Positions 9,247 through 16,038 of a DNA stretch of 24,141 bases are shown here, in pieces. Made by a program: the position numbers and the translations under genes. The DNA is from Deltaproteobacteria bacterium (lineage in GTDB: Bacteria; Desulfobacterota_B; Binatia; Bin18). Position 1 is the first letter of the stretch; each line of letters starts with the position of its first letter. The stretch spans positions 1-24,141 of the forward strand of contig JAAXHF010000678.1 in the NCBI GenBank assembly GCA_012271025.1. The letters are read 5' to 3'. Below the pieces are notes generated by a model. It was not told where the DNA came from. It searched no databases and saw nothing but the letters and a program-made list of their open reading frames with translations.

Positions 9247-9483
9247 ATGGACATTCGGATCGAATACTGCGCGGCTTGAGGCTATGAACCCGAAGCCGTC
9301 AGTCTGACGGAACACCTGTTGAACGACTACAAGCAAGACATCAGCGGCCTGACCCTGGTCCCGTTCGGTGACGGACGCTTTGAGGTCAGCGTCAACGGCA
9401 CGAAGGTCTACTCAAAGCTGGAGACTCACCAGTTTCCAGACTATGGCGATATCAAAGCCGCCCTGGAGCAGCGGGCGGCCTGA
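9247..9483 (+). CDS. SelW-like (Rdx family) selenoprotein with in-frame TGA as Sec11
   Basis: A 78-codon gene of the SelT/SelW/SelH (Rdx) thioredoxin-like redox family. It is missed by a standard code reading because codon 11 (bases 9277-9279) is TGA. Read as selenocysteine it gives IRIEYCAAUGYEPEA, the exact CxxU redox motif (Cys8, Sec11) at the family's usual place after the first beta strand. Both sides of the TGA belong to the family: the downstream part contains LTLVPFGDGRFEVSVNG, KVYSKLETHQFPD and IKAALEQ. AAGGAG lies six bases before the ATG, and the real stop is TGA at 9481-9483. A hairpin that fits a bacterial SECIS begins 16 bases after the TGA. The alternative, a Cys (TGC) to stop mutation, is less likely given that hairpin and the intact downstream frame. 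It converges on the cupin gene seven bases away. Confidence 0.88.
9296..9310 (+). promoter_or_regulatory. candidate bacterial SECIS hairpin
   Basis: CCGTCA, loop GTC, TGACGG: a perfect six-base-pair stem with a three-base loop inside the coding region, right after the TGA codon. The loop starts 22 bases after the TGA and its first base is G. Both agree with the rules described for bacterial SECIS elements (apical loop about 16-37 bases from the UGA, a G in the first two loop positions). In that model SelB would bind it and deliver Sec-tRNA. I could not compute folding energy. Confidence 0.7.
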
Positions 9484-9490
9484 GTGGGCG

Positions 9491-10165
9491 TTACAACATC
9501 TCGGCGTGGCCCCACACGATGTTCAGACATGTCGCGCCGTTCTTGGTCGTGACGGTGTGGGTACAGCCTTGGGGCCGATAGCTCATGTTGCCGGTCGCCA
9601 CCTCGCCGGCCTCGTCCGCGTTTGAGCCCTCAATAACAAAAATCAACTCATCGCCGACGTGACGGTGGAGCGGCAGCTCGGCGCCCGGTTCAAACCGGGC
9701 CAGCACGGCGCGTCGCTCCGCCTCGGCGTCCTGCCAGATGTTTTTCAGCCGGACGCCGGGCCGCGCCTCGGTCCATTCCAACTCACTGAGGGTAAAGACC
9801 TGCGACGGCGGCGCGTCGCCCCGCTCACCCGTCATGCTGATCCCACCCGTGATCACGGCCAGCACGGTCGCCCCCTTCGGGCTCGACACAGTATGCACGC
9901 AGCCGTTGGGTCGGTAGCCGAGATTGCCGGCCGTGACCGTGCCGAATTCGTCGCCTAGCGCCCCTTCCAGGACAAAGATGAGTTCGTCGCCGTCGTGGCG
10001 GTGCATGGGCAGGGCAGCCCCGGGCTCAATCCGGGTCATGATCGCCCGACGCTGGCTCGCCTCGTCGCTCCACAGCTGCTTGGCTCGAATTCCCGGTTGC
10101 AGCTCCTGCCATTCCAGCTCGCCGACCTCAATCACGCGCGACAGTGGACCGTCGTGTTTTGCCAT
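9491..10165 (-). CDS. two-domain cupin (ChrR-like) protein
   Basis: A 224-residue protein made of two similar cupin domains in tandem (about 14-105 and 126-218). Each begins with a LEWxExxPGxRxK segment and carries the metal-binding set: His55, His57, Glu61, His91 in the first and His167, His169, Glu173, His203 in the second. The repeats match closely (for example HRHDGDELIFVLEG against HRHVGDELIFVIEG), so the protein arose by internal duplication. The domain resembles the C-terminal cupin of ChrR anti-sigma factors, but no sigma-binding zinc domain is present. It may be a small metal-dependent enzyme or sensor. I used the ATG at 10165, with GAGAAGGA upstream; the frame is open further to 10411, but that part shows no domain. 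Confidence 0.82.
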   Translation of the reverse strand: MAKHDGPLSRVIEVGELEWQELQPGIRAKQLWSDEASQRRAIMTRIEPGAALPMHRHDGDELIFVLEGALGDEFGTVTAGNLGYRPNGCVHTVSSPKGATVLAVITGGISMTGERGDAPPSQVFTLSELEWTEARPGVRLKNIWQDAEAERRAVLARFEPGAELPLHRHVGDELIFVIEGSNADEAGEVATGNMSYRPQGCTHTVTTKNGATCLNIVWGHAEML

Positions 10166-10348
10166 GGTGTCCTTCTCCCTCTCCGAACAGATATGTGTGC
10201 CGAGCTTAAGCATACGACCCCGTCGCAGAGCAAGAGGTCGGGACGGACGGCAGCGGTCTTGCCTTCTCGACCCGGCGCGTCCACAGTAGGGCTGATACGG
10301 AAGCGGAATGGTTTGTGTATGCAAATTCGGCAGCACTGGAGGTTTGGT

Positions 10349-10765
10349 ATGCGGTATGTCCTGTTCTTTGCGGTCCTGGTTGGTGCGGGATTTCAGGCGC
10401 TCCCGGCTCACGTGGAGGCTTTTGACATCACACCGGGGAAATGGCGCTTTGAGTATGAGAGCCGGGCATCATTTCAGCCCCAGCCGCAGACGCGCACCGA
10501 TACCCAGTGTGTTACCGAGCCGAACTGGGACCCAACAGCCTCAATCACCAAGAGCAGCGACTGCCGGCTCAGCAATACCGCGCAAGACGCCACCTCATTC
10601 AGCGGGACCCTGACCTGTAGTCGCGGGCAGGGTAATCCACCCATGACCGGGAGCATCAGCTACACGTCAACCGGCACCAGCCTGACCGGCCGCACCGCCT
10701 TCAAAGGCGAAGGCTACAATATGGAAATGAAGACCAGCGGCACCCGAATCGGCGAGTGCGACTGA
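10349..10765 (+). CDS. DUF3617 family secreted protein
   Basis: A 138-residue exported protein. It has a signal peptide (MRYVLFFAVLVGAGFQALPA, cleavage near residues 20-24) and then the DUF3617 pattern: FDITPGKWRFEYES, TDTQCVTEPNWDP, CRLSNTAQ, and TSLTGRTAFKGEG with paired cysteines. DUF3617 proteins are periplasmic or surface proteins of unknown role. GGAGG lies seven bases before the ATG. The gene is divergent from the cupin gene, with 183 bases between them that probably hold both promoters. No operon partner is visible. Confidence 0.78.
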   Translation: MRYVLFFAVLVGAGFQALPAHVEAFDITPGKWRFEYESRASFQPQPQTRTDTQCVTEPNWDPTASITKSSDCRLSNTAQDATSFSGTLTCSRGQGNPPMTGSISYTSTGTSLTGRTAFKGEGYNMEMKTSGTRIGECD

Positions 10766-11087
10766 GCGCCCCATGCCGCGCGGCTGACAAGCAGCCACCA
10801 GCCTCAAGCGATCATAGGCGGGCCAGACCATTCACGGCCCTCTTCCGTTCGTTCTGCTCCTCTCCCGGAGCAAGGAATCAACCCCCGGTCGGCGCGCAAG
10901 CTAAAGGCGAGGCTGGAAAATGATCATGAACAGGTGGAGCATTCCAGAAAGGACCAGAGAGGGCCAGCATGCATAACAGTGTTTATGTCCCCCTCGCAAG
11001 GACCAGCCGCCGCCCATCACAATGTTTATCACCGATGCTCAAGCGGCGCCCGCTTCCCCTCTCTTCACCAGTATTTTGAGACCGCCC
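10766..11087. other. intergenic stretch with no recognisable gene
   Basis: About 320 bases between the DUF3617 gene and the end of the HNH gene. I see no ORF with a credible ribosome site, no RNA gene and no clear terminator. It marks the edge of the compositionally different HNH segment. Confidence 0.5.
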
Positions 11088-12083
11088 CTATTCTCCCCAG
11101 GCGTTCTTACAATCCCCAAGGTGCTTTCTGAGAGCTTCTGTGTTTGGCCGGGATTCTGTATTTTCCGGCAGCCAAATGCGGCGGCCACACCACTTTTTGT
11201 ACTCGCTCTCCGCCATGCGTGGGGCAAGCAGCACTTCCATTGTGTCTGGATCAATCGCCAGCAACTGGCAATCGAACAAGGTATGCAGGTCGGCCCGGAG
11301 AAGAAGACCGTTGGATGTTCTATCCGTGTGAGGACCGCGATACGGAGCGATATGAGCTGCCTCAAGGACATCAAGAATAGAGCAGCCTGTAATCGCGCAC
11401 TTCTCCTCATAGGCTGAAAGCAGAGAATCTCGAAACTGCTTTTGCCCGCGGCGTTGGACGATCGTTCGCTTCATCCACTTTCGCGCGTCTTCCTCATTAT
11501 TCGGGTCGAAGGACTCTTCATCGGCCTCTTTTGGCAGGGGGACTAGCTCCTGAGGGACAGATCTAGCAAGGCCGATAAGCTCACGTAGCCTACAGACGAA
11601 ATCCTCAGATTCAGCGGCCTCTTCGACATAGCGGATGTTGCTTTGGCCCCTACCCCATATGCCTTTGCGAGCGCGCGGCACGGAGAGTGTACGATCAGGG
11701 ACTTCTAGCAGCTTGCAGTTCTCCTTTCTGGCCTTCGCGAAATAGATGCGCTCTCCGAATTTCTGCTGATCGCGCCACACACGAGCATTGTGATACCACC
11801 CGACGACGACGCAGCCACCCCCTAGTGGCGTCGCCGAGAAGACGATTGTCACATCGTCTACATGGGTTGCGCCGGGTGCCGCGCCCAAGCGCTCTAGATC
11901 GAGCTTGCCACCACCCGGTATCCGCACATAGCCGTAGAGCGAGTCACCGATGGGTAGGAAATTTTTGACCTCTTCACCATCCTGATTCTCTGAGACATAA
12001 CTGCCACCGTTGACGATCCGGTCAGACTGAGTCTGTCCCTTGTAGTGTTTCATCCAGCCTATGTTGAAGATTAGCAGCGCCAT
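11088..12083 (-). CDS. HNH endonuclease with unknown N-terminal domain
   Basis: A 331-residue protein. The C-terminal part (about 215-300) is an HNH nuclease domain of the HNH_2 type: FRDSLLSAYEEKCAITGCSI followed by EAAHIAPYRGPHTDRTSNG and LLRADLHTLFD, with His244, Asn258 and His267 as the HNH residues. The N-terminal 180 residues (IFNIGWMKHYKGQ, NFLPIGDSLYGYVR, GGGCVVVGWYHNARV) form a separate domain I cannot name. In this architecture it could be a DNA-recognition module, as in modification-dependent McrA-like enzymes (inference). The gene uses noticeably more A/T third-position codons than its neighbours, which suggests horizontal transfer. The start at 12083 is a choice among several; GGAG lies close to it. 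A long palindrome lies just upstream. Confidence 0.8.
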   Translation of the reverse strand: MALLIFNIGWMKHYKGQTQSDRIVNGGSYVSENQDGEEVKNFLPIGDSLYGYVRIPGGGKLDLERLGAAPGATHVDDVTIVFSATPLGGGCVVVGWYHNARVWRDQQKFGERIYFAKARKENCKLLEVPDRTLSVPRARKGIWGRGQSNIRYVEEAAESEDFVCRLRELIGLARSVPQELVPLPKEADEESFDPNNEEDARKWMKRTIVQRRGQKQFRDSLLSAYEEKCAITGCSILDVLEAAHIAPYRGPHTDRTSNGLLLRADLHTLFDCQLLAIDPDTMEVLLAPRMAESEYKKWCGRRIWLPENTESRPNTEALRKHLGDCKNAWGE

Positions 12084-12146
12084 GACTCCATTCCGTCTTT
12101 CGCAGTTTCCGTTCGAGAGTCTGTGCATCGGGCCCCGCCAACGCCG

Positions 12147-12194
12147 CTCATCACTGTGTCTGAGGAACCGGGGGGTTTCTGACACAGTGATGAG
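12147..12194. repeat. 48-base near-perfect palindrome
   Basis: Arms CTCATCACTGTGTC (12147-12160) and GACACAGTGATGAG (12181-12194) are perfect 14-base inverted repeats. Inside, seven more pairs (12163-12169 with 12174-12180, one of them G-T) close on a GGGG loop, leaving a two-base bulge. It lies between the lipoprotein gene and the HNH gene. No T-run follows on either strand, so it is not a classical terminator. It could be an operator, a REP-like element or a scar of two head-to-head transposon ends. Confidence 0.8.
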
Positions 12195-12250
12195 ACGGGC
12201 AGAGTAGGAGGGCTGAGACGAGCAAATGTGTGCGATTTACTCGTCCACAC

Positions 12251-12631
12251 TCAATTGGGAGCCGTAGTGATCTTCGTCACTTTCTCGTCAGCATCGTAGG
12301 AGATGGCCAGGGTAAAGCTCTCGCCCGTGAACCCTTCCACCGGCGTTCCAACAATTTCCCACGCCCCCAAGGTCAGGACATCCAGCACGGCATGGCCCAC
12401 GGCACGGCCCGTCGAGGGTGCATTGCCGCGTTGCAAATGGAACTCGTCCGTCCGCCCCTCGGCGGTGGCTAAGGTTTTGGCGGGCTGGCCGAGATGCAGC
12501 AAGACTTCATCCCGGGATTGCCCGATACGTAAGGCGCCAGTATTGGGGTCGGGGCGACCGGACATGGCCATCCCGACTGAACACGCGTGCAGAAATACCA
12601 CGCACACGAGGAGCACTCCTTTCCCGTACAT
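12251..12631 (-). CDS. small lipoprotein, SmpA/BamE-like
   Basis: A 126-residue predicted lipoprotein. The signal peptide MYGKGVLLVCVVFLHAC has a lipobox-like LHAC with Cys17 as the lipidation site. The mature part begins with a polar stretch, then RIGQSRDEVLLHLGQPAKT. This resembles the GxTxxEVxxxLGxP turn of SmpA/OmlA (BamE-like) small domains. The end, GESFTLAISYDADEKVTKIT, fits the final beta strands. The role may be envelope-related, but true BamE function is not supported because the gene stands outside any bam context. A strong GGAGGAATT ribosome site precedes the ATG. Confidence 0.7.
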   Translation of the reverse strand: MYGKGVLLVCVVFLHACSVGMAMSGRPDPNTGALRIGQSRDEVLLHLGQPAKTLATAEGRTDEFHLQRGNAPSTGRAVGHAVLDVLTLGAWEIVGTPVEGFTGESFTLAISYDADEKVTKITTAPN

Positions 12632-12703
12632 AATTCCTCCTTCCTCGGTCTGACTTCGACGCGAACCTAGGCAGCTACCAGAAATCTCGTAGAAAAGCTC
12701 CCC

Positions 12704-13549
12704 CTACCGCTTGGTCGCAGTCCACGTCCCGCCACAGCCTTGATTATTGAACCACGTCCCGGACGCGGAGCGGCTAAAGAACCGCCCACTCAACGACACT
12801 TCCCGTCTGCCCCCTGCCTGTAAAGGAAAGCTGGCTTCCAAGTACCCATTAAAGTCTACGATGGAGTACCCGTTGCTGGTGTCGGGCGGCACATTCGGGT
12901 CGCCGGGAGCTACAGGGAATGTGACGTATTCTGTGGGATGATGGGTACAGCCAGGGTAGGTGTACCGAATGACCATATCCCAGGTCCCATGGTATTGGGC
13001 CAAGTGTTGGGCCAGAACGTCCTCCAGAGACGGCGCGGTGGTCGTGGGAGGAATCACGATATGACTTCCCGCCTCTGCCAGCTCCAAATGTTGGGTCGAT
13101 TCGTTCCAGACAAACCGGCCATTCTCCCCCGACGCGGGAAAGTCGGGGACCAGACATTCCGCCTCCACGCCCTCCAAAAACTCTTCATCTGCCGTGCCCA
13201 CGGTGAAGGTGCTCCGGGCGAACTCAACGCCATCGTCATACGCCACGGCCGTATGCGTCCCTGCACTCAGATGGTTCCAATTCACCTGGGTGATGAAGCC
13301 GTTATGGACTGTCCCGCAGGCCAGGCGCGTGTCGGCGCGCGGCTGCTCGGTCGCCATAGGGATATGGCCGCCGCCGTCGAGGCGGACTGTGATGGTGCCC
13401 GCGTCACACTTCTAGCCCGAGATAAAGCCGACCCCGGAGACCAACGCCCCATGGGCGGGGCTTTCCAGAACCCGAGCGAAAACGCGGGAGCCACTGAGGA
13501 GCAGGCTCAGCCCACATACGACTACACACAAACCGCGCCAGACACGCAT
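12704..13549 (-). pseudogene. secreted protein gene interrupted by an amber codon (Trp46 to stop)
   Basis: Read from the ATG at 13549, which has GGAGG six bases upstream, the frame gives a signal peptide (MRVWRGLCVVVCGLSLLLSG), then LESPAHGALVSGVGFISG. A TAG follows at 13412-13414 (codon 46), and the same frame then continues for 236 codons as KCDAGTITVRLDGGG, NGFITQVNWNHL, GVEFARSTFTVG and GCGGTWTAT. I recognise the SGVGxISGWxC pattern from secreted proteins in other bacteria, in which Trp occupies this position, so one base change TGG to TAG explains the break. The part after the stop has its own ATG at 13357 but no signal peptide or ribosome site. The function is unknown. A sequencing error remains possible. 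Confidence 0.72.
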
Positions 13550-13558
13550 AGGCACCTC

Positions 13559-13604
13559 CTTGACGTTCCTGGCTATTCATCGCTACGCGCGCCGGAACGT
13601 CAAG
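13559..13604 (-). promoter_or_regulatory. 11-base inverted repeat next to the ribosome site
   Basis: CTTGACGTTCC (13559-13569) and GGAACGTCAAG (13594-13604) are perfect inverted repeats separated by 24 bases. On the minus-strand transcript the pair forms a hairpin whose 3' arm runs directly into the AAGGAGG ribosome site of the interrupted secreted-protein gene. It could be an operator or a translation-controlling hairpin. Confidence 0.55.
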
Positions 13605-13814
13605 AGGGCTCGGCCGCCGTGCTCGGCTCGGGTGTCCGGTTTGCGGGCCGAGCTGAACAATCTTCGGCCAAACTGCCCTTTCACCCACGATTCATTCAGT
13701 TGCGCCTGACCGACCTCGGCCTGTAAGTCCCTGATTTTCCTAGACTCCGTCTCGGCCGCTTCGGCCGCTACGTCCGATAACGCCTAAAGTGTCAAGCTTC
13801 CAAGATGAGAGGAC

Positions 13815-13858
13815 GGGGCCGTGCTCAGGTGGTTAGGGCGGCAGGAGAGCACGGCCCC
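13815..13858. repeat. 12-base perfect inverted repeat (hairpin)
   Basis: GGGGCCGTGCTC (13815-13826) and GAGCACGGCCCC (13847-13858) pair perfectly around a 20-base loop. It is very GC-rich and has no T-run on either side. It lies about 120 bases beyond the 3' end of the SnoaL-like gene. Confidence 0.75.
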
Positions 13859-13892
13859 TGGGGTGGGGAAGCAGGCAACCTACCGGAACCCG

Positions 13893-13919
13893 GCAGCGCC
13901 CGCAAATAGGTGGCGCTGC
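13893..13919. repeat. 8-base inverted repeat (second hairpin)
   Basis: GCAGCGCC (13893-13900) and GGCGCTGC (13912-13919) pair perfectly around an 11-base loop. Together with the hairpin 34 bases upstream it makes a two-stem structure. Confidence 0.6.
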
Positions 13920-13978
13920 TGAGGGGCCACATTTCATCAAAATTTAACATGGCCGGCCGGCTGATAACGGACGAAGTG

Positions 13979-14479
13979 TCACTGGAGCTGGGCCGCGACA
14001 AAGGCGTTCAAAGCGGGATAATCAAAGTAATCGGTATGGCGAATCACCCGCCCCTTGTGGATCTGCAACACGGTGAGGCCTTCGGCTTTGACCTCTACCG
14101 CCTCATTTGCGGGACCGCCAAAATACTGGGCGGACGCGGTGCCTGTGATTTCAACATACAGCACCACACGGTCGTTCGACGCAAAACTCTTCACGATACG
14201 GACGGTGGTATCCTCCCCGAGATTGGCCGCCATGTAGTCGAGAAAGGCCGCGAGCGAATCCAGCTGAGAAGCGAGACCACTCTCAGCCAGAGCAGTCGGG
14301 TCTTCAAACACCATATCCGGCGCCGCTACGGCCCGCACCTGCTCAAACTCTTTGCCATACAAGGCCAAGTAATACGCTTGAGCAATGTCCAGAGGGGTCA
14401 TGGGGAGGCTCCCTGCCGTTGGTGTGGTGAAAAAGACGAAACTCAAGAGCACAGCGCCAACTCGCAGGCTTTTTTTCAT
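13979..14479 (-). CDS. secreted SnoaL/NTF2-like protein
   Basis: A 166-residue protein with a signal peptide (MKKSLRVGAVLLSFVFFTTP, cleavage near 25). The mature part follows the SnoaL/NTF2-like cone fold pattern: an N-terminal helix TPLDIAQAYYLALYGKEFEQ, FEDPTALAESGL, a middle strand set VRIVKSFASNDRVVLYVEI, and a closing EVKAEGLTVLQIHKGRVI followed by HTDYFDYPAL. The family covers polyketide cyclases, limonene epoxide hydrolase-like enzymes and binding proteins, so a specific activity cannot be given. The ATG at 14479 is chosen because the signal peptide begins there; the frame is open to 14605 but codes for no recognisable domain. The ribosome site is weak (AAGG). Confidence 0.75.
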   Translation of the reverse strand: MKKSLRVGAVLLSFVFFTTPTAGSLPMTPLDIAQAYYLALYGKEFEQVRAVAAPDMVFEDPTALAESGLASQLDSLAAFLDYMAANLGEDTTVRIVKSFASNDRVVLYVEITGTASAQYFGGPANEAVEVKAEGLTVLQIHKGRVIRHTDYFDYPALNAFVAAQLQ

Positions 14480-14675
14480 GTTGGCGCCTTTCGCTTCCTC
14501 ATAATGTCCCATACCACGCAAACGGTAGCTCGAATAATGTATTTTGAGAACACAGAGAGAACCGCTGAATGTGTGTCCGGGGTAAACATCTTCAGACTGA
14601 GACACCGCCCGACCGGGCCTGCCCTTGACCGCACCGAGCGCCCGATGCTACGGGAGCGGGCGGGAGACAAGAGAT

Positions 14676-15704
14676 ATGGATATCGGTCTATACGCCACCA
14701 CCCACGGCTTTGGCTATCGGGACGAAGTCAACTTTCTGGCCCGTTCGATCAGCGTCGCGCACATGCAGCCGGTCCAGACTGCCCAGCTGGCCGAACGCCT
14801 CGGCTATCACTCGATGTGGTTTCCCGACCATGTGTGCATGCCCATGGCCTCGACCAGCGCCCATGTGGCCAACGCCTCGGGCACACGCGCCTACGAGTCG
14901 CGGCATACCATGCTTGACGCCGCCGTCGTTATGGGCGCGGTGGCGGTCAGCACCAGCCGCCTCAAGCTCGGTACCAGCGTGCTGATTGCGCCCTACCGTA
15001 ACCCGCTGAGCGATGCGCGCCAGTTTGCGACGATCGACCAGCTGTCGGGCGGCCGGCTGTTGTTCGGCGTCGGAGCCGGTTGGATGCAGGAGGAGTTTGA
15101 CGCGCTCGGCCTTGAGTATGCCAAGCGCGCGGCCCAGACCGAGGAGTGCATTGAGGTCTATAAACGCGCCTGGGCTGACGAGACGGTCGGCTTCCAGGGC
15201 CAGTTCTACCGCTTTGACGCGGTATCAATGGACCCCAAACCCGTTCAGCGCCCTGCCCCGCCGATTATTTATGGCGGGGTGACCACGGTCGGCGCCCGTC
15301 GGGCGGCGCGCCTGTGTGACGGCTTCTACCCCATTTTCCTGGACTCGCACGCCGAGCCGAGCAGTTACGCCAAGGCTCAGGAGGTTATCCGCTGTGAGCT
15401 TGAGCGCCAGCGCAAAGACCCGGCCGAGTTTGCCATGATCGGCGTCAGCTCAGCCCGGTTGACCAAGGCGGACGATCCGCAGGCCCGGGCCAATCCCCGC
15501 CGTATCTGCACCGGCACACCGGATCAGATCCTGGCCGACCTGGAGTGTTTTGCCCAGGCCGGCTATTCGCTGATAGTGTGTTTTTTCGACTGCCCGTCGG
15601 GTCAGCGCCAGGAACTCGAAGACCAGATGCAGCAGTTCAGCAAGCAGGTTCTGCCCCAGGCGGCCGGCATTGTCGCCCAAGGCGGCTGGAAAGCCCAGGT
15701 GTAA
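14676..15704 (+). CDS. LLM class (F420-dependent type) oxidoreductase
   Basis: A complete 342-residue luciferase-like protein of the F420-dependent subgroup (TIGR03619-like). Features seen are LAERLGYHSMWFPDHVCMP, RLKLGTSVLIAPYRNPL, QLSGGRLLFGVGAGWMQEEF and PVQRPAPPIIYGGVT, ending with a helical RICTGTPDQILADLECFA. Members oxidise or reduce varied substrates using F420 or FMN; nothing here fixes the substrate. GGGAG lies 10 bases ahead of the ATG. Its TAA stop is followed after two codons, in the same frame, by a fragment of another luciferase-like gene. Confidence 0.88.
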   Translation: MDIGLYATTHGFGYRDEVNFLARSISVAHMQPVQTAQLAERLGYHSMWFPDHVCMPMASTSAHVANASGTRAYESRHTMLDAAVVMGAVAVSTSRLKLGTSVLIAPYRNPLSDARQFATIDQLSGGRLLFGVGAGWMQEEFDALGLEYAKRAAQTEECIEVYKRAWADETVGFQGQFYRFDAVSMDPKPVQRPAPPIIYGGVTTVGARRAARLCDGFYPIFLDSHAEPSSYAKAQEVIRCELERQRKDPAEFAMIGVSSARLTKADDPQARANPRRICTGTPDQILADLECFAQAGYSLIVCFFDCPSGQRQELEDQMQQFSKQVLPQAAGIVAQGGWKAQV

Positions 15705-15710
15705 AAGTAT

Positions 15711-16025
15711 GTGGCCGAAACCGACGCGGAGGCCGAGTCAGTTGCCGGCCCGGCCTACCGGCAGTTTTACGATAACATCATGAAGCTGTGGAAAGACTTC
15801 GGCACGGTCCACGTCTTCTTTACGCCCGAGCTGTCGGTCGCCCGTAAGCTTGATGTGGCAATCGTTGGGTCGCCGGCGTCGGTCCAGGACCAGCCGGCCA
15901 GGCTGTGCGAAGACACCGGCTGCAACTACCCGACCCTGGCCTTTGCCTGGGGCAGCCTGAGCCGACAGCAGTCCCAGCGTTCGCTGGATTTGTTCGCCAC
16001 CAAAGTAATGCCGGCCTTTGTCTGA
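15711..16025 (+). pseudogene. C-terminal fragment of a second luciferase-like monooxygenase
   Basis: About 104 codons that match only the C-terminal third of luciferase-like proteins: VAETDAEAESVAGPAYRQFY, FTPELSVARKLDVAIVGSPA, CNYPTLAFAWGSLSRQQSQR and LDLFATKVMPAF. The N-terminal two thirds are absent. The fragment is in the same frame as the complete gene before it, separated by that gene's TAA and two codons (AAG TAT). It does not resemble that gene's own C-terminus, so it comes from a different paralogue truncated by deletion. A GTG at 15711 could start it, but no good ribosome site is present. It is probably non-functional, or a rare readthrough tail. Confidence 0.7.
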
Positions 16026-16038
16026 GCCGGGGGCACCC

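Larger units (their letters stand above)
13605..13978. other. gene-free stretch with strong hairpins
   Basis: About 370 bases without a credible ORF. It contains a nine-base tandem repeat (TCGGCCGCT at 13752-13760 and 13761-13769) and two stable hairpins listed separately (13815-13858 and 13893-13919). It could carry a structured RNA or terminators for the SnoaL-like gene on the minus strand. Confidence 0.5.

Noticed and set aside
13412..13414. Pyrrolysine or another recoding at the TAG.
   Set aside because: The position fits a conserved Trp (TGG to TAG), there is no pyl gene in view, and the family is not known to contain pyrrolysine.
13815..13930. Signal recognition particle RNA, because the interval contains GGGGCCGTGCT as in the 5' end of some SRP RNAs.
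   Set aside because: The 5' arm pairs with bases only 20 positions away, and no domain IV core (GGTCAGG with GGAA loop and AGCAG on the proper arms) could be found.
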